This document shows, piece by piece, positions 46,440 to 58,450 of a DNA stretch of 64,000 nt (position 1 is its first letter; the number at the start of each line of letters is the position of its first letter). The translations under genes were made by a program, and so were the position numbers. The notes under the pieces are model-generated. The model was given only the letters and a program-made list of their open reading frames with translations. It was not told the origin of the DNA and made no database searches. The stretch is from Noviherbaspirillum sp. Root189. GTDB lineage: Bacteria; Pseudomonadota; Gammaproteobacteria; Burkholderiales; Burkholderiaceae_D. The stretch lies in the NCBI RefSeq assembly GCF_001428545.1, contig NZ_LMHZ01000012.1, positions 546-64,545 on the forward strand, given 5' to 3'.

Positions 46440-48239
46440 TTACCTCGGCTTCTTCTGCCACCAGGTGGATATCACATAGGGATCGGCTGCGTAATACAAG
46501 GGCATTTTCTCAGGAATGCCGAATCGGTCACGGTACGCAACCCGGTGCGTCGACGAAAACCAGTGCGGCACAACGATGTACTTATTGAGGAGGACACGGT
46601 CCAGCGCCCTGGCCGCTCCTTCCAGTTCCTTGCGCGATCCGGCAGCAACGAGGTTGGCAACCAGCTTGTCGACGATCGGATCCTTTAAACCCCAGGCATT
46701 ACTCGAGCCCTTTTCGTCGGCAGCCTTGGAGCTGAACATGTCGAACAATTCATTGCCCGGGCTGGTCGTATCCGGGAAACGGATGCTGGTCATGTCAAAG
46801 TCAAATTCTTCCATGCGCTTCTGCACAAGCGCGTAGTCGGCGGTGCGCTGGTTGACCTGAATACCCAGCTTCTGCAGGTTACGCACATAGACGCTGATGA
46901 TGCGCGACAAGGCGGACTGATCGTCCAGGATTTCGAAGGTAAATGGCTCGCCCTTGGCGTTACGCAAGGCCCCGTCACGATATCCCCAGCCGGCCTCCTT
47001 GAACAGGGCGCGCGCCTGCAACAGGTTGGCACGCAGCGATGAGGGAGGGTCAGTGCTTGGCGGCACGGGTACCGGACCGAATACCGCGGGATCAAGCTGG
47101 GCACGCATGGGATCGAGGAGCTTCAGCTCTTCTTCGGAAGGTGTGCCAGTCGCGGCAAGATCGCTGTTATTGAAAAAGGAATAGATGCGCTTGTATTGGT
47201 TGTAGAAAAGCTGGCGGTTCATCCATTCGTAGTCGAGTGCCAGCCCAAGCGCCTTGCGCACGCGGATGTCTTGAAACTGCGACCTGCGCAGATTCATCAC
47301 AAAGCCCTGCATGCCGGCGGCATTGGAATGTTTAAGTTCGCGCTTGACGATCTCGCCGCTGGTGAACTTCGGCCCAATGTAGCTGCGTGCCCAGTTTTTT
47401 GCGCTGTATTCGACCACCACGTCGAACTCACCGGCCTTGAAAGCTTCCAGCCGCGCGACGTCGTCCTTGTAGAACCGGTAGATGATGCGTTCGAAGTTAT
47501 ACATGCCCTTGCGTGAAGGTACGTCATTGCCCCAATAATTCGGATTCCGCTTGTAGATGATGGAGCGGCCGACATCGTAGCGATCGATCAGATAGGGACC
47601 CGTTGCAATCGGCGGCTCCAACTGGATATTGTCGAAGCTTGTGTTGGCGCCCCACTTTCGCGAAAACACCGGCACGCCGCCGACGATCAGCGGCAACTCC
47701 CGGTTAAGTGCCTTGAAATCGAAGCGTACGGTGCGGTCATCGACGACGACGCATTCCTTGACGTCGGCGAAGATCGACTTGAACTGCGGCGCGCCCTTTT
47801 GCACGAGCATGTCATACGAATGCTTGACGTCCGCCGCCGTCACCGGGTCGCCATTATTAAACTTTGCTTTTGGATTGAGCCGGAATGTCATTGCCATCCG
47901 GTCCGGCGCCAACTCCATGTCCTCTGCCAGCAAACCATACATGGTCGCGACTTCATCCGAAGAGCCCGTCGCCAGTGTTTCGAACATCAGGTTCGAAACA
48001 CCCGCCGCCGCAACTCCCTTCAGCGAAAACGGATTGAACTTGTCAAAGCTGGTACGCCGATCGGGATTGGCAAGAAAAAGCTCGCCACCACGCGGCGCAT
48101 CGGGATTAACGTAATCGAAGTTCTTGAACCCGGCCGGATAGCGCGGCGTGTCGTACAGGGAAAAAGCATGGGCGCCGAAAGCGCTACCGCTGTAGGGAAC
48201 AAAAAGGAGAAGCAGGAGTGAGGTAAGTAGTGTGCGCAT
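46440..48239 (-). CDS. yejA: extracellular peptide-binding protein YejA
   Basis: 599 residues from ATG 48239 (MRTLLTSLLLLLFVPYSGSA, a signal peptide); an earlier frame start adds 35 unlikely residues. SBP_bac_5 family: FKNFDYVNPDAPRGGELFL and FNPFSLKGVAAAG near the N-terminus, RLNPKAKFNNGDPVTAADVKHS in the middle. It binds oligopeptides in the periplasm for YejBEF; E. coli YejABEF also imports microcin C. First gene of the operon. Confidence 0.94.
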   Translation of the reverse strand: MRTLLTSLLLLLFVPYSGSAFGAHAFSLYDTPRYPAGFKNFDYVNPDAPRGGELFLANPDRRTSFDKFNPFSLKGVAAAGVSNLMFETLATGSSDEVATMYGLLAEDMELAPDRMAMTFRLNPKAKFNNGDPVTAADVKHSYDMLVQKGAPQFKSIFADVKECVVVDDRTVRFDFKALNRELPLIVGGVPVFSRKWGANTSFDNIQLEPPIATGPYLIDRYDVGRSIIYKRNPNYWGNDVPSRKGMYNFERIIYRFYKDDVARLEAFKAGEFDVVVEYSAKNWARSYIGPKFTSGEIVKRELKHSNAAGMQGFVMNLRRSQFQDIRVRKALGLALDYEWMNRQLFYNQYKRIYSFFNNSDLAATGTPSEEELKLLDPMRAQLDPAVFGPVPVPPSTDPPSSLRANLLQARALFKEAGWGYRDGALRNAKGEPFTFEILDDQSALSRIISVYVRNLQKLGIQVNQRTADYALVQKRMEEFDFDMTSIRFPDTTSPGNELFDMFSSKAADEKGSSNAWGLKDPIVDKLVANLVAAGSRKELEGAARALDRVLLNKYIVVPHWFSSTHRVAYRDRFGIPEKMPLYYAADPYVISTWWQKKPR

Positions 48240-48576
48240 TCGCCTGATTGAAAGATGCGGAAAGATGCGTCTGGCAGCGCCAGGGTCGGAGTATTTTACC
48301 CAAAGGTATATTGCATGGTGCCGGTTTTCATCGAATATCAACAATCTTGCCCGGTGTTAATGGAATTTCCTTGTTTTATCATGCGAACCGCAAAGAAAAC
48401 TTGCGTTTGGCCAAGGTGACCGCCGATACGAAAAGTTGCTCGCTTGACCAAGTCTCCCTACAATCTTGCCCAGTTCACGCAATGACGGCCTTGGCCGTAC
48501 ATGTCGGCCGGGCAGCAATAACAGCGATATCCGTGCCGTACCGCGTAAAATACGACAAATTCATCTGGAGTCATCT
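48240..48576. other. intergenic region between divergent yejA and fabI
   Basis: About 340 bases carrying both promoters. A taaaat box at about 48546-48551 could be a -10 site for fabI, but no clear -35 partner is seen. No ORF or RNA is supported. Confidence 0.4.
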
Positions 48577-49371
48577 ATGGCATTTCTTCAAGGCAAAAAA
48601 ATCCTCATTACTGGCCTGTTGTCTAACCGTTCCATTGCCTATGGCATCGCACAGGCATGTAAACGCGAAGGCGCTGAACTCGCCTTCACCTATGTCGGCG
48701 ACCGTTTCAAAGACCGTATCACAGAGTTTGCGAAGGAATTCGGCAGTGACCTCGTGTTTGATTGCGACGTCGGCAGCGATGAACAGATCGAAGCAGTCTT
48801 TGCCGATTTGGGCAAGTCCTGGAGCCAGCTTGATGGCTTGGTCCATGCCATTGGCTTTGCACCTCGTGAAGCGATTGCCGGCGACTTCCTGGATGGCTTC
48901 ACACGCGAGAATTTCCGTATCGCGCATGACATTTCGGCTTACAGCTTCGGTGCCATGGCCAAAGCGGCACGGCCGATGCTGAGCCAGAACGCGTCGTTGC
49001 TGACCCTGAGTTATCTGGGCTCGATGCGCGCTTTGCCCAACTACAACACCATGGGTCTTGCCAAGGCCTCTCTGGAGGCGAGCGTACGTTACCTCGCTGA
49101 GTCGCTTGGCCAGCGTGGCGTGCGCGTGAATGGCATCTCCGCAGGCCCGATCAAGACACTGGCGGCAAGCGGCATCAAGGACTTTGGCAAGATCCTTAAT
49201 TTCGTCAAAACCCATTCCCCGCTGCGTCGCAATGTCACCATCGAAGATGTTGGAAATACCGCCGCTTTCCTGCTATCGGATCTGGCAGGTGGCATTACCG
49301 GCGAAATCACCTATGTCGATGGCGGTTTCTCCCATGTGGTTGGCGGTATGGCCGATCCAGACGAAGCTTAA
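48577..49371 (+). CDS. fabI: enoyl-[acyl-carrier-protein] reductase (NADH), FabI
   Basis: 264 residues from ATG 48577 ([20 protein letters not shown]; ctggag 6-11 bases upstream). It reduces enoyl-ACP in the last step of each fatty-acid elongation round. The FabI NADH-binding start [13 protein letters not shown], the catalytic Tyr/Lys in [14 protein letters not shown] and [13 protein letters not shown] are typical; this enzyme class is the triclosan target. It stands alone with divergent yejA. Confidence 0.96.
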   Translation: MAFLQGKKILITGLLSNRSIAYGIAQACKREGAELAFTYVGDRFKDRITEFAKEFGSDLVFDCDVGSDEQIEAVFADLGKSWSQLDGLVHAIGFAPREAIAGDFLDGFTRENFRIAHDISAYSFGAMAKAARPMLSQNASLLTLSYLGSMRALPNYNTMGLAKASLEASVRYLAESLGQRGVRVNGISAGPIKTLAASGIKDFGKILNFVKTHSPLRRNVTIEDVGNTAAFLLSDLAGGITGEITYVDGGFSHVVGGMADPDEA

Positions 49372-49469
49372 TTAATAGTTACGCAAAGTTACGCAAGTCC
49401 GGGTCATGTCAGAATTATTTTTCATTGACCCGGGCTTACGAGGACGTACTTTGCACTGGGAAAAATAGT

Positions 49470-49499
49470 CGGACACGACAATTTATAACTCTGTATAAT
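49470..49499 (+). promoter_or_regulatory. probable promoter of the DEAD-box helicase gene
   Basis: A perfect TATAAT at 49494-49499 with cggaca (4 of 6 match to the -35 consensus) 18 bases upstream. Transcription would start near 49506, giving an untranslated leader of about 235 bases. Confidence 0.6.
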
Positions 49500-49505
49500 G
49501 CGTCC

Positions 49506-49740
49506 TGGTGCATCGCAACAGGCGATCACCCTTAGTCGCATCGCAACCCTTTAGCAATAAACCCTAAAGCCATCCCGCCTCTGGTGTCGCCTTAACAGAC
49601 ACCGTCCCGGCGCAAAGCTTTTGTGCCGAAATTTCTCAGAACATTTCTCAGCTGTTTCGTTGGTTGGCGTTGCCTTTTTAATACGCTCGCAGACCCGTCA
49701 CGAATTTGGTCGCGGCGTTGATCTTTAAGAAAGAAACACA
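49506..49740 (+). promoter_or_regulatory. long structured 5' leader of the DEAD-box helicase gene
   Basis: No ORF is seen. Two adjacent hairpins are visible: ggtgtc/gacacc (49583-49588 with 49598-49603) and a 9-bp stem cggcgcaaa/ttttgtgccg (49608-49616 with 49620-49628). A repeated catcgcaac motif lies upstream. Long leaders are known for cold-shock RNA helicase mRNAs, so post-transcriptional control is plausible. Confidence 0.5.
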
Positions 49741-51144
<1,404 letters not shown>

Positions 51145-51211
51145 TGCACCAGTGATCAGGCACCCTTGGTGCACGCGGACGTCTGATCGCAGAATGTGAG
51201 CTGTAAGAATC

Positions 51212-51247
51212 AAAATGGCCATCGGGGCAACCCGATGGCCATTTTTT
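51212..51247 (+). terminator. strong intrinsic terminator after the helicase gene
   Basis: A 15-bp perfect stem, aaaatggccatcggg (51212-51226) with cccgatggccatttt (51231-51245), GCAA tetraloop, followed by T. Works in both directions between convergent genes. Confidence 0.95.
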
Positions 51248-51275
51248 ATGCCAGCAAGTGAAGCTGCCCTACCCG

Positions 51276-52469
51276 CTACAATGCGCAGGTTCGAAAGCCT
51301 GCAAACAGATCATCGCGCTCCGGCAAGGCGAAATTCCGAAACTTCAACGACCGCATCCTGCGCCGTGTGGCAAACGATGCACCGCGCAATACCTGGTGGC
51401 TATTGAAATGCGGTGCCGAATATTCTTTATAAGCGTCGGCGGAAAATCCCGGATAGGGTTCAAAAGGCGAACAGGTCCATTCCCACAGATCACCCCAGCG
51501 TAATGCGGGATGGCCGGAAAGAGCCGCATATTCCCATTCTGGTTCCGTTGGCAAACGTCGGTCAGCCCAGACACAATACGCCTGCGCTTCATAGAGACTC
51601 AAGTGCCGCACCGGCTCATTGGGCGGCAATACGATCTCTCTGCCGTAGCGCTGACATAGCCAGCGACGCCCATCACGTATCCAGTCGCGTGGTGCAAAAC
51701 GGTCCCTCGCCATCAGCCAGGTACGTCCACCATCCGTCCAGAAGTGTGGTTTCTGATAACCGCCATCTGCAACGAACTCGCCGTACTGCGCGTTTGTCAC
51801 CAGTGTCGAATCCATGATAAAGGCGGGAACGTGACAGGCATGCGCCCACTTTTCATTGTCGAATACGAAGCCTGCGTTATGCGGACTTCCAAGCTGTATG
51901 GTCCCGCCCGGAAAACGGATGTCGCCCTGGGCCCAGCCTGGGGTCATTTGTTCTGCAAGCTGAGGCGGCAAGGCTATGCCAAGCGTCTGCAGTGCCTGGG
52001 TCATGATCTCAGCCCGCATATCCTCATAGGCGAGCACCAGCCGGAACGGATAAAGCGATGCATCATCCTTACCCGTGCGTCCAAGCTTGTCGAGAACACG
52101 ATCCAGGACCTCGTAGCAATAGGTCTTCAGCGCGCCGGTACGTGGCAATTCCACTTTCCAGCGCGCGCGATGCGACACGGTATTGGGATCAAACCAGTCA
52201 TCGCCTTTGGTCAGCATTGAGGTACGCTGCGCGGCGATCGGATCGCTCGAATGCGCTTCGCGCAGCACATACCATTCGGCAAACCAGGCGATATGTCCAA
52301 GCTCCCACAAGGGAGGATTGAATTGCTCGCTCACAGGCACAGGAACCTTTGCGGCAACATCAAGGCCGGAGGCTGCAAAGGTATCGAACAAGGCGAGCGT
52401 ATCCCGACGTGCTTCTTGCAGAGCAACGCCAAGCTCGGTCGGTAATGCAGTACGGAAAGAAACGTTCAT
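51276..52469 (-). CDS. SenA/EgtB-like sulfatase-modifying-fold protein with two iron-ligand His missing
   Basis: 397 residues: an N-terminal DinB-like four-helix domain and a C-terminal formylglycine-enzyme (FGE-sulfatase) domain, as in EgtB and the selenoneine synthase SenA. NPPLWELGHIAWF, VSHRARWKVELP, DWIRDGRRWLCQRYG and the ending FRNFALPERDDLFAGFRTCA are SenA-like (family recalled from memory). EgtB/SenA use three His for iron: one in the xxLGH motif, present here, and two in a HxxxH motif. The expected HEDMH reads YEDMR here (codons TAT and CGG at about 52020-52035), so two ligands are lost. No SenB or SenC gene is nearby. It may be inactive, differently metallated, or a new function. 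Confidence 0.75.
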   Translation of the reverse strand: MNVSFRTALPTELGVALQEARRDTLALFDTFAASGLDVAAKVPVPVSEQFNPPLWELGHIAWFAEWYVLREAHSSDPIAAQRTSMLTKGDDWFDPNTVSHRARWKVELPRTGALKTYCYEVLDRVLDKLGRTGKDDASLYPFRLVLAYEDMRAEIMTQALQTLGIALPPQLAEQMTPGWAQGDIRFPGGTIQLGSPHNAGFVFDNEKWAHACHVPAFIMDSTLVTNAQYGEFVADGGYQKPHFWTDGGRTWLMARDRFAPRDWIRDGRRWLCQRYGREIVLPPNEPVRHLSLYEAQAYCVWADRRLPTEPEWEYAALSGHPALRWGDLWEWTCSPFEPYPGFSADAYKEYSAPHFNSHQVLRGASFATRRRMRSLKFRNFALPERDDLFAGFRTCAL

Positions 52470-52643
52470 GATTGCATCTGGGTTACTGCACTCCTACTGG
52501 AGTGCGCCGGCACCGGCGCAGTTATATGCAATTGCAGGAAGCAAGCCGGCATATATGCTTATACCGACCCGCTTTATGCTAATTTTGCACGCTCTGCACC
52601 AGAGAAGAACAATGTACACCAACCACACATCGGGAGATACACC

Positions 52644-53093
52644 ATGCCGGTAAGCACGCGACAAGCCGTTCTGGCCGACCTCGACCTGATTGCCCCACTG
52701 TTTGACGGCTACCGCTGTTTCTATGGCAAAGACACTGACCCGGCGACAGCCCATGCGTTTATTGCCGAACGTCTGATGCTGCGTGACTCCGTCCTATTTC
52801 TAGCGCTGGATGAAGCCGGCGGTGCCTTGGGCTTCACGCAGCTCTACCCGTCGTTTTCTTCGGTCAGCGCACGGCGCATCTGGATTCTCAACGACTTGTT
52901 CGTCACGTCACAGGCACGCGGGCGCGGGGTCGGCAAGGCACTGCTGGAAGCGGCCAGGCAATACGCAATTCAGACCGGCGCTAAACGTCTTGCGTTGTCG
53001 ACCGCGCACGATAATCCGGCGCAAAAATTGTATGAATCACAAGGTTATGTGCGTGACACAGGATTCTTGCACTATGAACTTGAGCTGGATTGA
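52644..53093 (+). CDS. GNAT-family N-acetyltransferase
   Basis: 149 residues with a single GNAT domain: the acetyl-CoA loop is in VTSQARGRGVGKALLEAA and the C-terminal half has NPAQKLYESQGYVRDTGF. cgggag upstream supports ATG 52644. The substrate is unknown; small-molecule or peptide acetylation is typical. It diverges from the SenA-like gene and its stop lies only about 20 bases before the leuA leader promoter. Confidence 0.9.
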   Translation: MPVSTRQAVLADLDLIAPLFDGYRCFYGKDTDPATAHAFIAERLMLRDSVLFLALDEAGGALGFTQLYPSFSSVSARRIWILNDLFVTSQARGRGVGKALLEAARQYAIQTGAKRLALSTAHDNPAQKLYESQGYVRDTGFLHYELELD

Positions 53094-53115
53094 GATCAGT
53101 GCAAGCAATTTTCGC

Positions 53116-53145
53116 TTGACACGTCGCCGTAGCATCTTCTACATT
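53116..53145 (+). promoter_or_regulatory. strong sigma70 promoter of the leuA leader
   Basis: A perfect TTGACA (53116-53121) and TACATT (53140-53145) with 18-base spacing (CTACAT gives 17). The start of transcription is expected at about 53150-53154, which is at or next to the ATG of the leader peptide, so that ORF may be translated from a leaderless or nearly leaderless mRNA. Confidence 0.7.
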
Positions 53146-53151
53146 GAGCGG

Positions 53152-53238
53152 ATGTTGACCACATACGCACAACTTCACACGCTATCGCTACTAGCAGACT
53201 CCCTGCTAGCGGCGGCGCTACTACGCGTCGCACGCTGA
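53152..53238 (+). CDS. leuL: leucine-rich leader peptide, candidate leuA attenuator
   Basis: 28 codons (MLTTYAQLHTLSLLADSLLA to RVAR) with nine leucines, six of them CTA, a codon otherwise rare beside the CTG-dominated leuA. Two Leu runs (LSLLADSLL, ALL) are positioned as in transcription-attenuation leaders. A 7-bp hairpin (ctagcag 53191-53197 with ctgctag 53203-53209) lies over these codons. A stalled ribosome on CTA codons when leucyl-tRNA is scarce could alter downstream folding. leuA is 258 bases further. The symbol is by analogy with E. coli leuL. Confidence 0.6.
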   Translation: MLTTYAQLHTLSLLADSLLAAALLRVAR

Positions 53239-53317
53239 TACCCTCCCCGTGTTGTTTGTTGTTGTGTTGTACCCGCATCCAGATTGCGGTGCTTAAAATT
53301 CCAAAGGTCGACGATCC

Positions 53318-53434
53318 ATGTATTTCAAGCGCATGCCAGTGACGTTCATTCAAGGCGATGTCATCGCTGCGATGATCTTTGCGCGCGCGCTATCGCTGCT
53401 ACCGCTACCGATCGGTTGCCTGGCCTCGCGTTAG
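53318..53434 (+). CDS. possible second short ORF in the leuA leader
   Basis: 38 codons (MYFKRMPVTFIQGDVIAAMI to CLASR) with three CTA among five Leu codons, in ALSLLPLP. aaagg lies about 11 bases upstream. The decamer cgctatcgct is shared with the first leader (53180 and 53388). It could be a second stalling ORF or chance. Confidence 0.3.
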   Translation: MYFKRMPVTFIQGDVIAAMIFARALSLLPLPIGCLASR

Positions 53435-53453
53435 TGGCAGTCAGGCAGCCTTT
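53414..53453 (+). terminator. candidate attenuator hairpin before leuA
   Basis: ggttgcctg (53414-53422) pairs with caggcagcc (53442-53450) with one G-U pair, followed by only ttt. It lies about 45 bases before leuA. The T run is short, so it is a weak intrinsic terminator at best. Confidence 0.35.
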
Positions 53454-53487
53454 CCGCCACATCGTACGACTATCCACATTTCCTTAG

Positions 53488-55182
<1,695 letters not shown>

Positions 55183-55303
55183 ACATCCATCGATTACTGG
55201 ATTGGTGGAGATTGGTGGATCAGGCAGGAAAGCCTTGTGCCTGCTTGCCTGATCCATACGGAACGGCACTCCGCCACGTCCGGAGTGCCAAGATGTTTCC
55301 TCA

Positions 55304-56557
55304 TCAGAGCGAACGGGCAAGCCTGATTCCCGTGAACTGCCAGCGTGCGGTCGCCGGAAAGAAGTTACGGTAAGTCGCACGGGTATGTCCCTCAGGCGTC
55401 GCGCAGGATGATCCACGCAGTACATATTGGTTCGACATGAACTTGCCGTTGTATTCGCCTATAGCGCCTTCCGCGACCTGATATCCGGGATACGGCGCAT
55501 AGCTGCTGAGCGTCCATTGCCACCCGCAGCCAAATAATTGCGACAGACCGCCTTGCGTATGTGCCTGCGCATACGCATCGTCCGCGTCCGGATGCAATGC
55601 GGGCTTTCCATAATAACGACAGGCGCTTGCTGCGTTTTCCCATTCCGCTTCGGTCGGCAGGCGTGCCCCGCTCCAGCGTGCGTAGGCATCCGCTTCAAAG
55701 AAGGATAGGTGCGTCACAGGACGATGCGGATCGATTTTTCGAAGTCCATACAAGGTGAACTCCTGCCAGCCGCTTTTGGTACGTTGCCAGTACATCGGCT
55801 TATCGATCTGACTCGCTTTCACCCAATCCCATCCCTCAGATAGCCATAGGGATGGCTCGGCGTACCCACCTGCTTCGATGAACTTCAGATATTCAGCATT
55901 CGTCACGAGCCGTGACGATAAGGCATAGCGCTCGACAAACTGGCGATGCCGCGGCACCTCATTGTCAAAGCAAAATTCTGCTCCTGCATGCCCGATATGA
56001 ACTACAGCCGCATCGAATTCCTGCCACTGCATTGGCGGCGCCGCATCGCACTCTGCAAAATGCTCGTTGCTGTAGGCAGGATATAGCGGGCTCATCGACA
56101 GCATATGCTTGACGTCCGTCAGCATCAGTTCCTGATGTTGTTGTTCGTGATGCAGGCCCAAATCGACCAGCCGCGCAATCGTATCGGCATTCGCGTCTCG
56201 CTGCTCCGCGAGCAGCACGCCAACGCGTTCGTCGATGTTGCGACGGTAAGCCAGTACATCGCCAAGTGCCGGACGGGTCAGCAATCCTCGCTGCGGGCGG
56301 GGGTGCTTGTCACCAACACCGTTGTAATAAGAATTGAACAGGACACGAAACGCCGGCTGGAAAGGCTGGAAGTTTCGCTCGTACTGTTCAAGGATAAACG
56401 TCTCGAAGAACCAGGTGGTGTGCGCAAGATGCCATTTGATCGGACTGGCATCTGGCATCGACTGCGCACAGCAGTCCTCATCAGACAGCGGCTCCGCCAG
56501 CTGGCGGCTACGCTTGCGTACCGAATGAAACCGTGCAACCAGGATGTCGGTATCCAT
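55304..56557 (-). CDS. egtB: ergothioneine biosynthesis protein EgtB (sulfoxide synthase)
   Basis: 417 residues from ATG 56557 (MDTDILVARFHSVRKRS); the frame continues upstream inside egtD. It joins trimethyl-histidine (hercynine) to a thiol donor using Fe(II) and O2. All three iron His are present: WHLAHTTWFFE and the HxxxH of LHHEQQHQEL. The C-terminal FGE-sulfatase domain includes ARWSGARLPTEAEWENA and FGCGWQWTLSSYAPYPG. It follows egtD by 10 bases. No EgtA, EgtC or EgtE gene is in the window. Confidence 0.94.
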   Translation of the reverse strand: MDTDILVARFHSVRKRSRQLAEPLSDEDCCAQSMPDASPIKWHLAHTTWFFETFILEQYERNFQPFQPAFRVLFNSYYNGVGDKHPRPQRGLLTRPALGDVLAYRRNIDERVGVLLAEQRDANADTIARLVDLGLHHEQQHQELMLTDVKHMLSMSPLYPAYSNEHFAECDAAPPMQWQEFDAAVVHIGHAGAEFCFDNEVPRHRQFVERYALSSRLVTNAEYLKFIEAGGYAEPSLWLSEGWDWVKASQIDKPMYWQRTKSGWQEFTLYGLRKIDPHRPVTHLSFFEADAYARWSGARLPTEAEWENAASACRYYGKPALHPDADDAYAQAHTQGGLSQLFGCGWQWTLSSYAPYPGYQVAEGAIGEYNGKFMSNQYVLRGSSCATPEGHTRATYRNFFPATARWQFTGIRLARSL

Positions 56558-56567
56558 GATAGTTTTT

Positions 56568-57623
56568 CTATGCGACGCGCGCATGGCAAACCAGAAACCA
56601 ACCACGCTCATCGGTCCATGTCTGCGCTGCGGCAAAGCCCGCGCGTTCAAGCAATTGCAAAAAGCCCTGGCGCGTGTACTTGTAGCTGCTTTCGGTATGG
56701 ATGCGTTCGCCTTCCGCGAACCGGCGCACCCCGCCTGGCCAGCGCACGGTAACGTCGCTACGGGCTTCAAGGTGCATTTCAATGCGGCTCGCCGATTCAT
56801 TGAAGCAGCCGACGTGGCGCCAGTCACGCACATGAAAATCGGTACCGATCAGCGTATTGAGATGCAGCAGCAGGTTCAGGTTAAACGATGCAGTGACGCC
56901 CAGCGCGTCGTCATACGCTGCAGTCAGGACATCCTTGTCCTTGACCATGTCGACGCCGATCAGCAGGCTGCCATCGGCCTGGCATGCTTCACGGATACGA
57001 CCGAGCAAGGCTGCTGCTTCGATGGGCGAAAAGTTGCCTATCGATGAGCCCGGGTAAAAGAAAAGCCGCTTTTCCCGGCGCACCACAGGCGGCAATTCCA
57101 TTGTGCTGGAAAAGTCCATGCCGATACCCGTCATGCGAATCTGCGGAAAACGCTGCCGCAAGCTCTCTACCGCATCTTTCAAAAACTCTACGGAAATATC
57201 GACGGGTACGTATTGCAGGGGCTGCAGATAAGGAAAAAACTGCGCCGCCTTTGCGCAGTTACCCGCCCCAAGATCGATCAGAGTCGTTCCGCGGCCTGTT
57301 GATTTTGCGATGTCATGCAACCGGGCATCGAATATCGCTTTTTCGGTGCGGGTCGGATAATACTCGGGCAGTTCACAAATTGCCTCGAACAGTTTCGAAC
57401 CCAGGGCGTCATAAAGAAACTTGGGTGATGTAGCCGGCTGGTCGGCCAGCAAGCCAGCGGTCAATTCCGCCCGAATGGCGTCATCGTCCCTGCGGTACAG
57501 TTGTATGAAGCCGCTATGCGGCATGTCCCGAGAATTTAGTGGCGCCATGGAATCAGCAATAGTAGATTGCCCATCGGACAGAACGGGCGGTGGGGGATGA
57601 GCGGCAAGGTTTTTAGCTATCAT
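56568..57623 (-). CDS. egtD: L-histidine N-alpha-methyltransferase EgtD
   Basis: 351 residues from ATG 57623 (ggaag upstream). It trimethylates histidine to hercynine with SAM. Motifs: LIDLGAGNCAKAAQF (SAM loop), YVPVDISVEFL, LFFYPGSSIGNFSP and RIEMHLEA near the C-terminus, all typical of EgtD. First gene of the egtD-egtB pair, divergent from the ABC transporter genes with 160 bases between them. Confidence 0.95.
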   Translation of the reverse strand: MIAKNLAAHPPPPVLSDGQSTIADSMAPLNSRDMPHSGFIQLYRRDDDAIRAELTAGLLADQPATSPKFLYDALGSKLFEAICELPEYYPTRTEKAIFDARLHDIAKSTGRGTTLIDLGAGNCAKAAQFFPYLQPLQYVPVDISVEFLKDAVESLRQRFPQIRMTGIGMDFSSTMELPPVVRREKRLFFYPGSSIGNFSPIEAAALLGRIREACQADGSLLIGVDMVKDKDVLTAAYDDALGVTASFNLNLLLHLNTLIGTDFHVRDWRHVGCFNESASRIEMHLEARSDVTVRWPGGVRRFAEGERIHTESSYKYTRQGFLQLLERAGFAAAQTWTDERGWFLVCHARVA

Positions 57624-57784
57624 AGTGAACACTTCCCGTCTGTTTTTGAGCCGACACAAGTCTTTTGAGTATATCGATATGTTGATAATGCGCTTGTAAG
57701 CTTACAAGGCAGCAAGATGTTCGATGCGGCCCGCCGTGTTTGTTCTTTGATGACGCATTTCCGGAAAACAACTACAGACTCTTC

Positions 57785-58450
57785 ATGCTGATATTACGCG
57801 AGCTTACGAAATCGTATGCAAATGGACGCCAGATCTTAAACGGATTGAATTACACACTTGAGGCGGGCGAATATGTCGCAGTGATGGGAGAGTCGGGCGT
57901 CGGCAAGTCGACTTTGCTGAATCTGATTGCCGGACTTGATACGCCGGACCGGGGCCGCATAGAGATCGACGGCGTTGATATCGCTTCGCTCAGTGACGAT
58001 GAAGCAACGCTGCTGCGACGCCAGAAATTCGGCTTCGTGTTCCAGGCTTTTCATATCCTGCCCCATCTCTCGATTGCACAAAACGTGGCGCTTCCTCTGC
58101 TGCTTAACGGGATTACCGATCGCAACGCTGAACACATGCTGGACGCTGTCGGGCTGGGAGGACGCGGACGCGATTTTCCACGTCAGTTGTCCGGCGGTGA
58201 AATGCAGCGTGTCGCGATTGCCCGTGCCCTGATCCACCGTCCGAAACTGCTGCTTGCAGATGAGCCGACCGGGAATCTCGATCCGGATACCGCCAACGAC
58301 GTCCTGCGCCTGCTGCGCGAGGAAATCAAGCAGAACGGCGCATCGGCCATCATCGTTACCCATTCGCACGCAGCGGCAGCCAGCGCTGACCGGGTTCTCG
58401 AACTGACGAAGACCGGCCTGCACCCCATGGCAACGAGACAACAGGGATGA
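57785..58450 (+). CDS. ABC transporter ATP-binding protein, LolD/MacB type
   Basis: 221 residues from ATG 57785 (MLILRELTKSYANG); 15 upstream codons are not needed. Walker A GESGVGKST, Q loop FQAFHILPHLS, signature LSGGEMQRVAIARA and Walker B LLLADEPTGNLD are complete. It pairs with the FtsX-type permease, overlapping it by four bases. Such pairs act as lipoprotein- or small-molecule-handling mechanotransmission systems. It resembles AttE of att-type clusters because an AttH-like gene follows. Confidence 0.93.
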   Translation: MLILRELTKSYANGRQILNGLNYTLEAGEYVAVMGESGVGKSTLLNLIAGLDTPDRGRIEIDGVDIASLSDDEATLLRRQKFGFVFQAFHILPHLSIAQNVALPLLLNGITDRNAEHMLDAVGLGGRGRDFPRQLSGGEMQRVAIARALIHRPKLLLADEPTGNLDPDTANDVLRLLREEIKQNGASAIIVTHSHAAAASADRVLELTKTGLHPMATRQQG

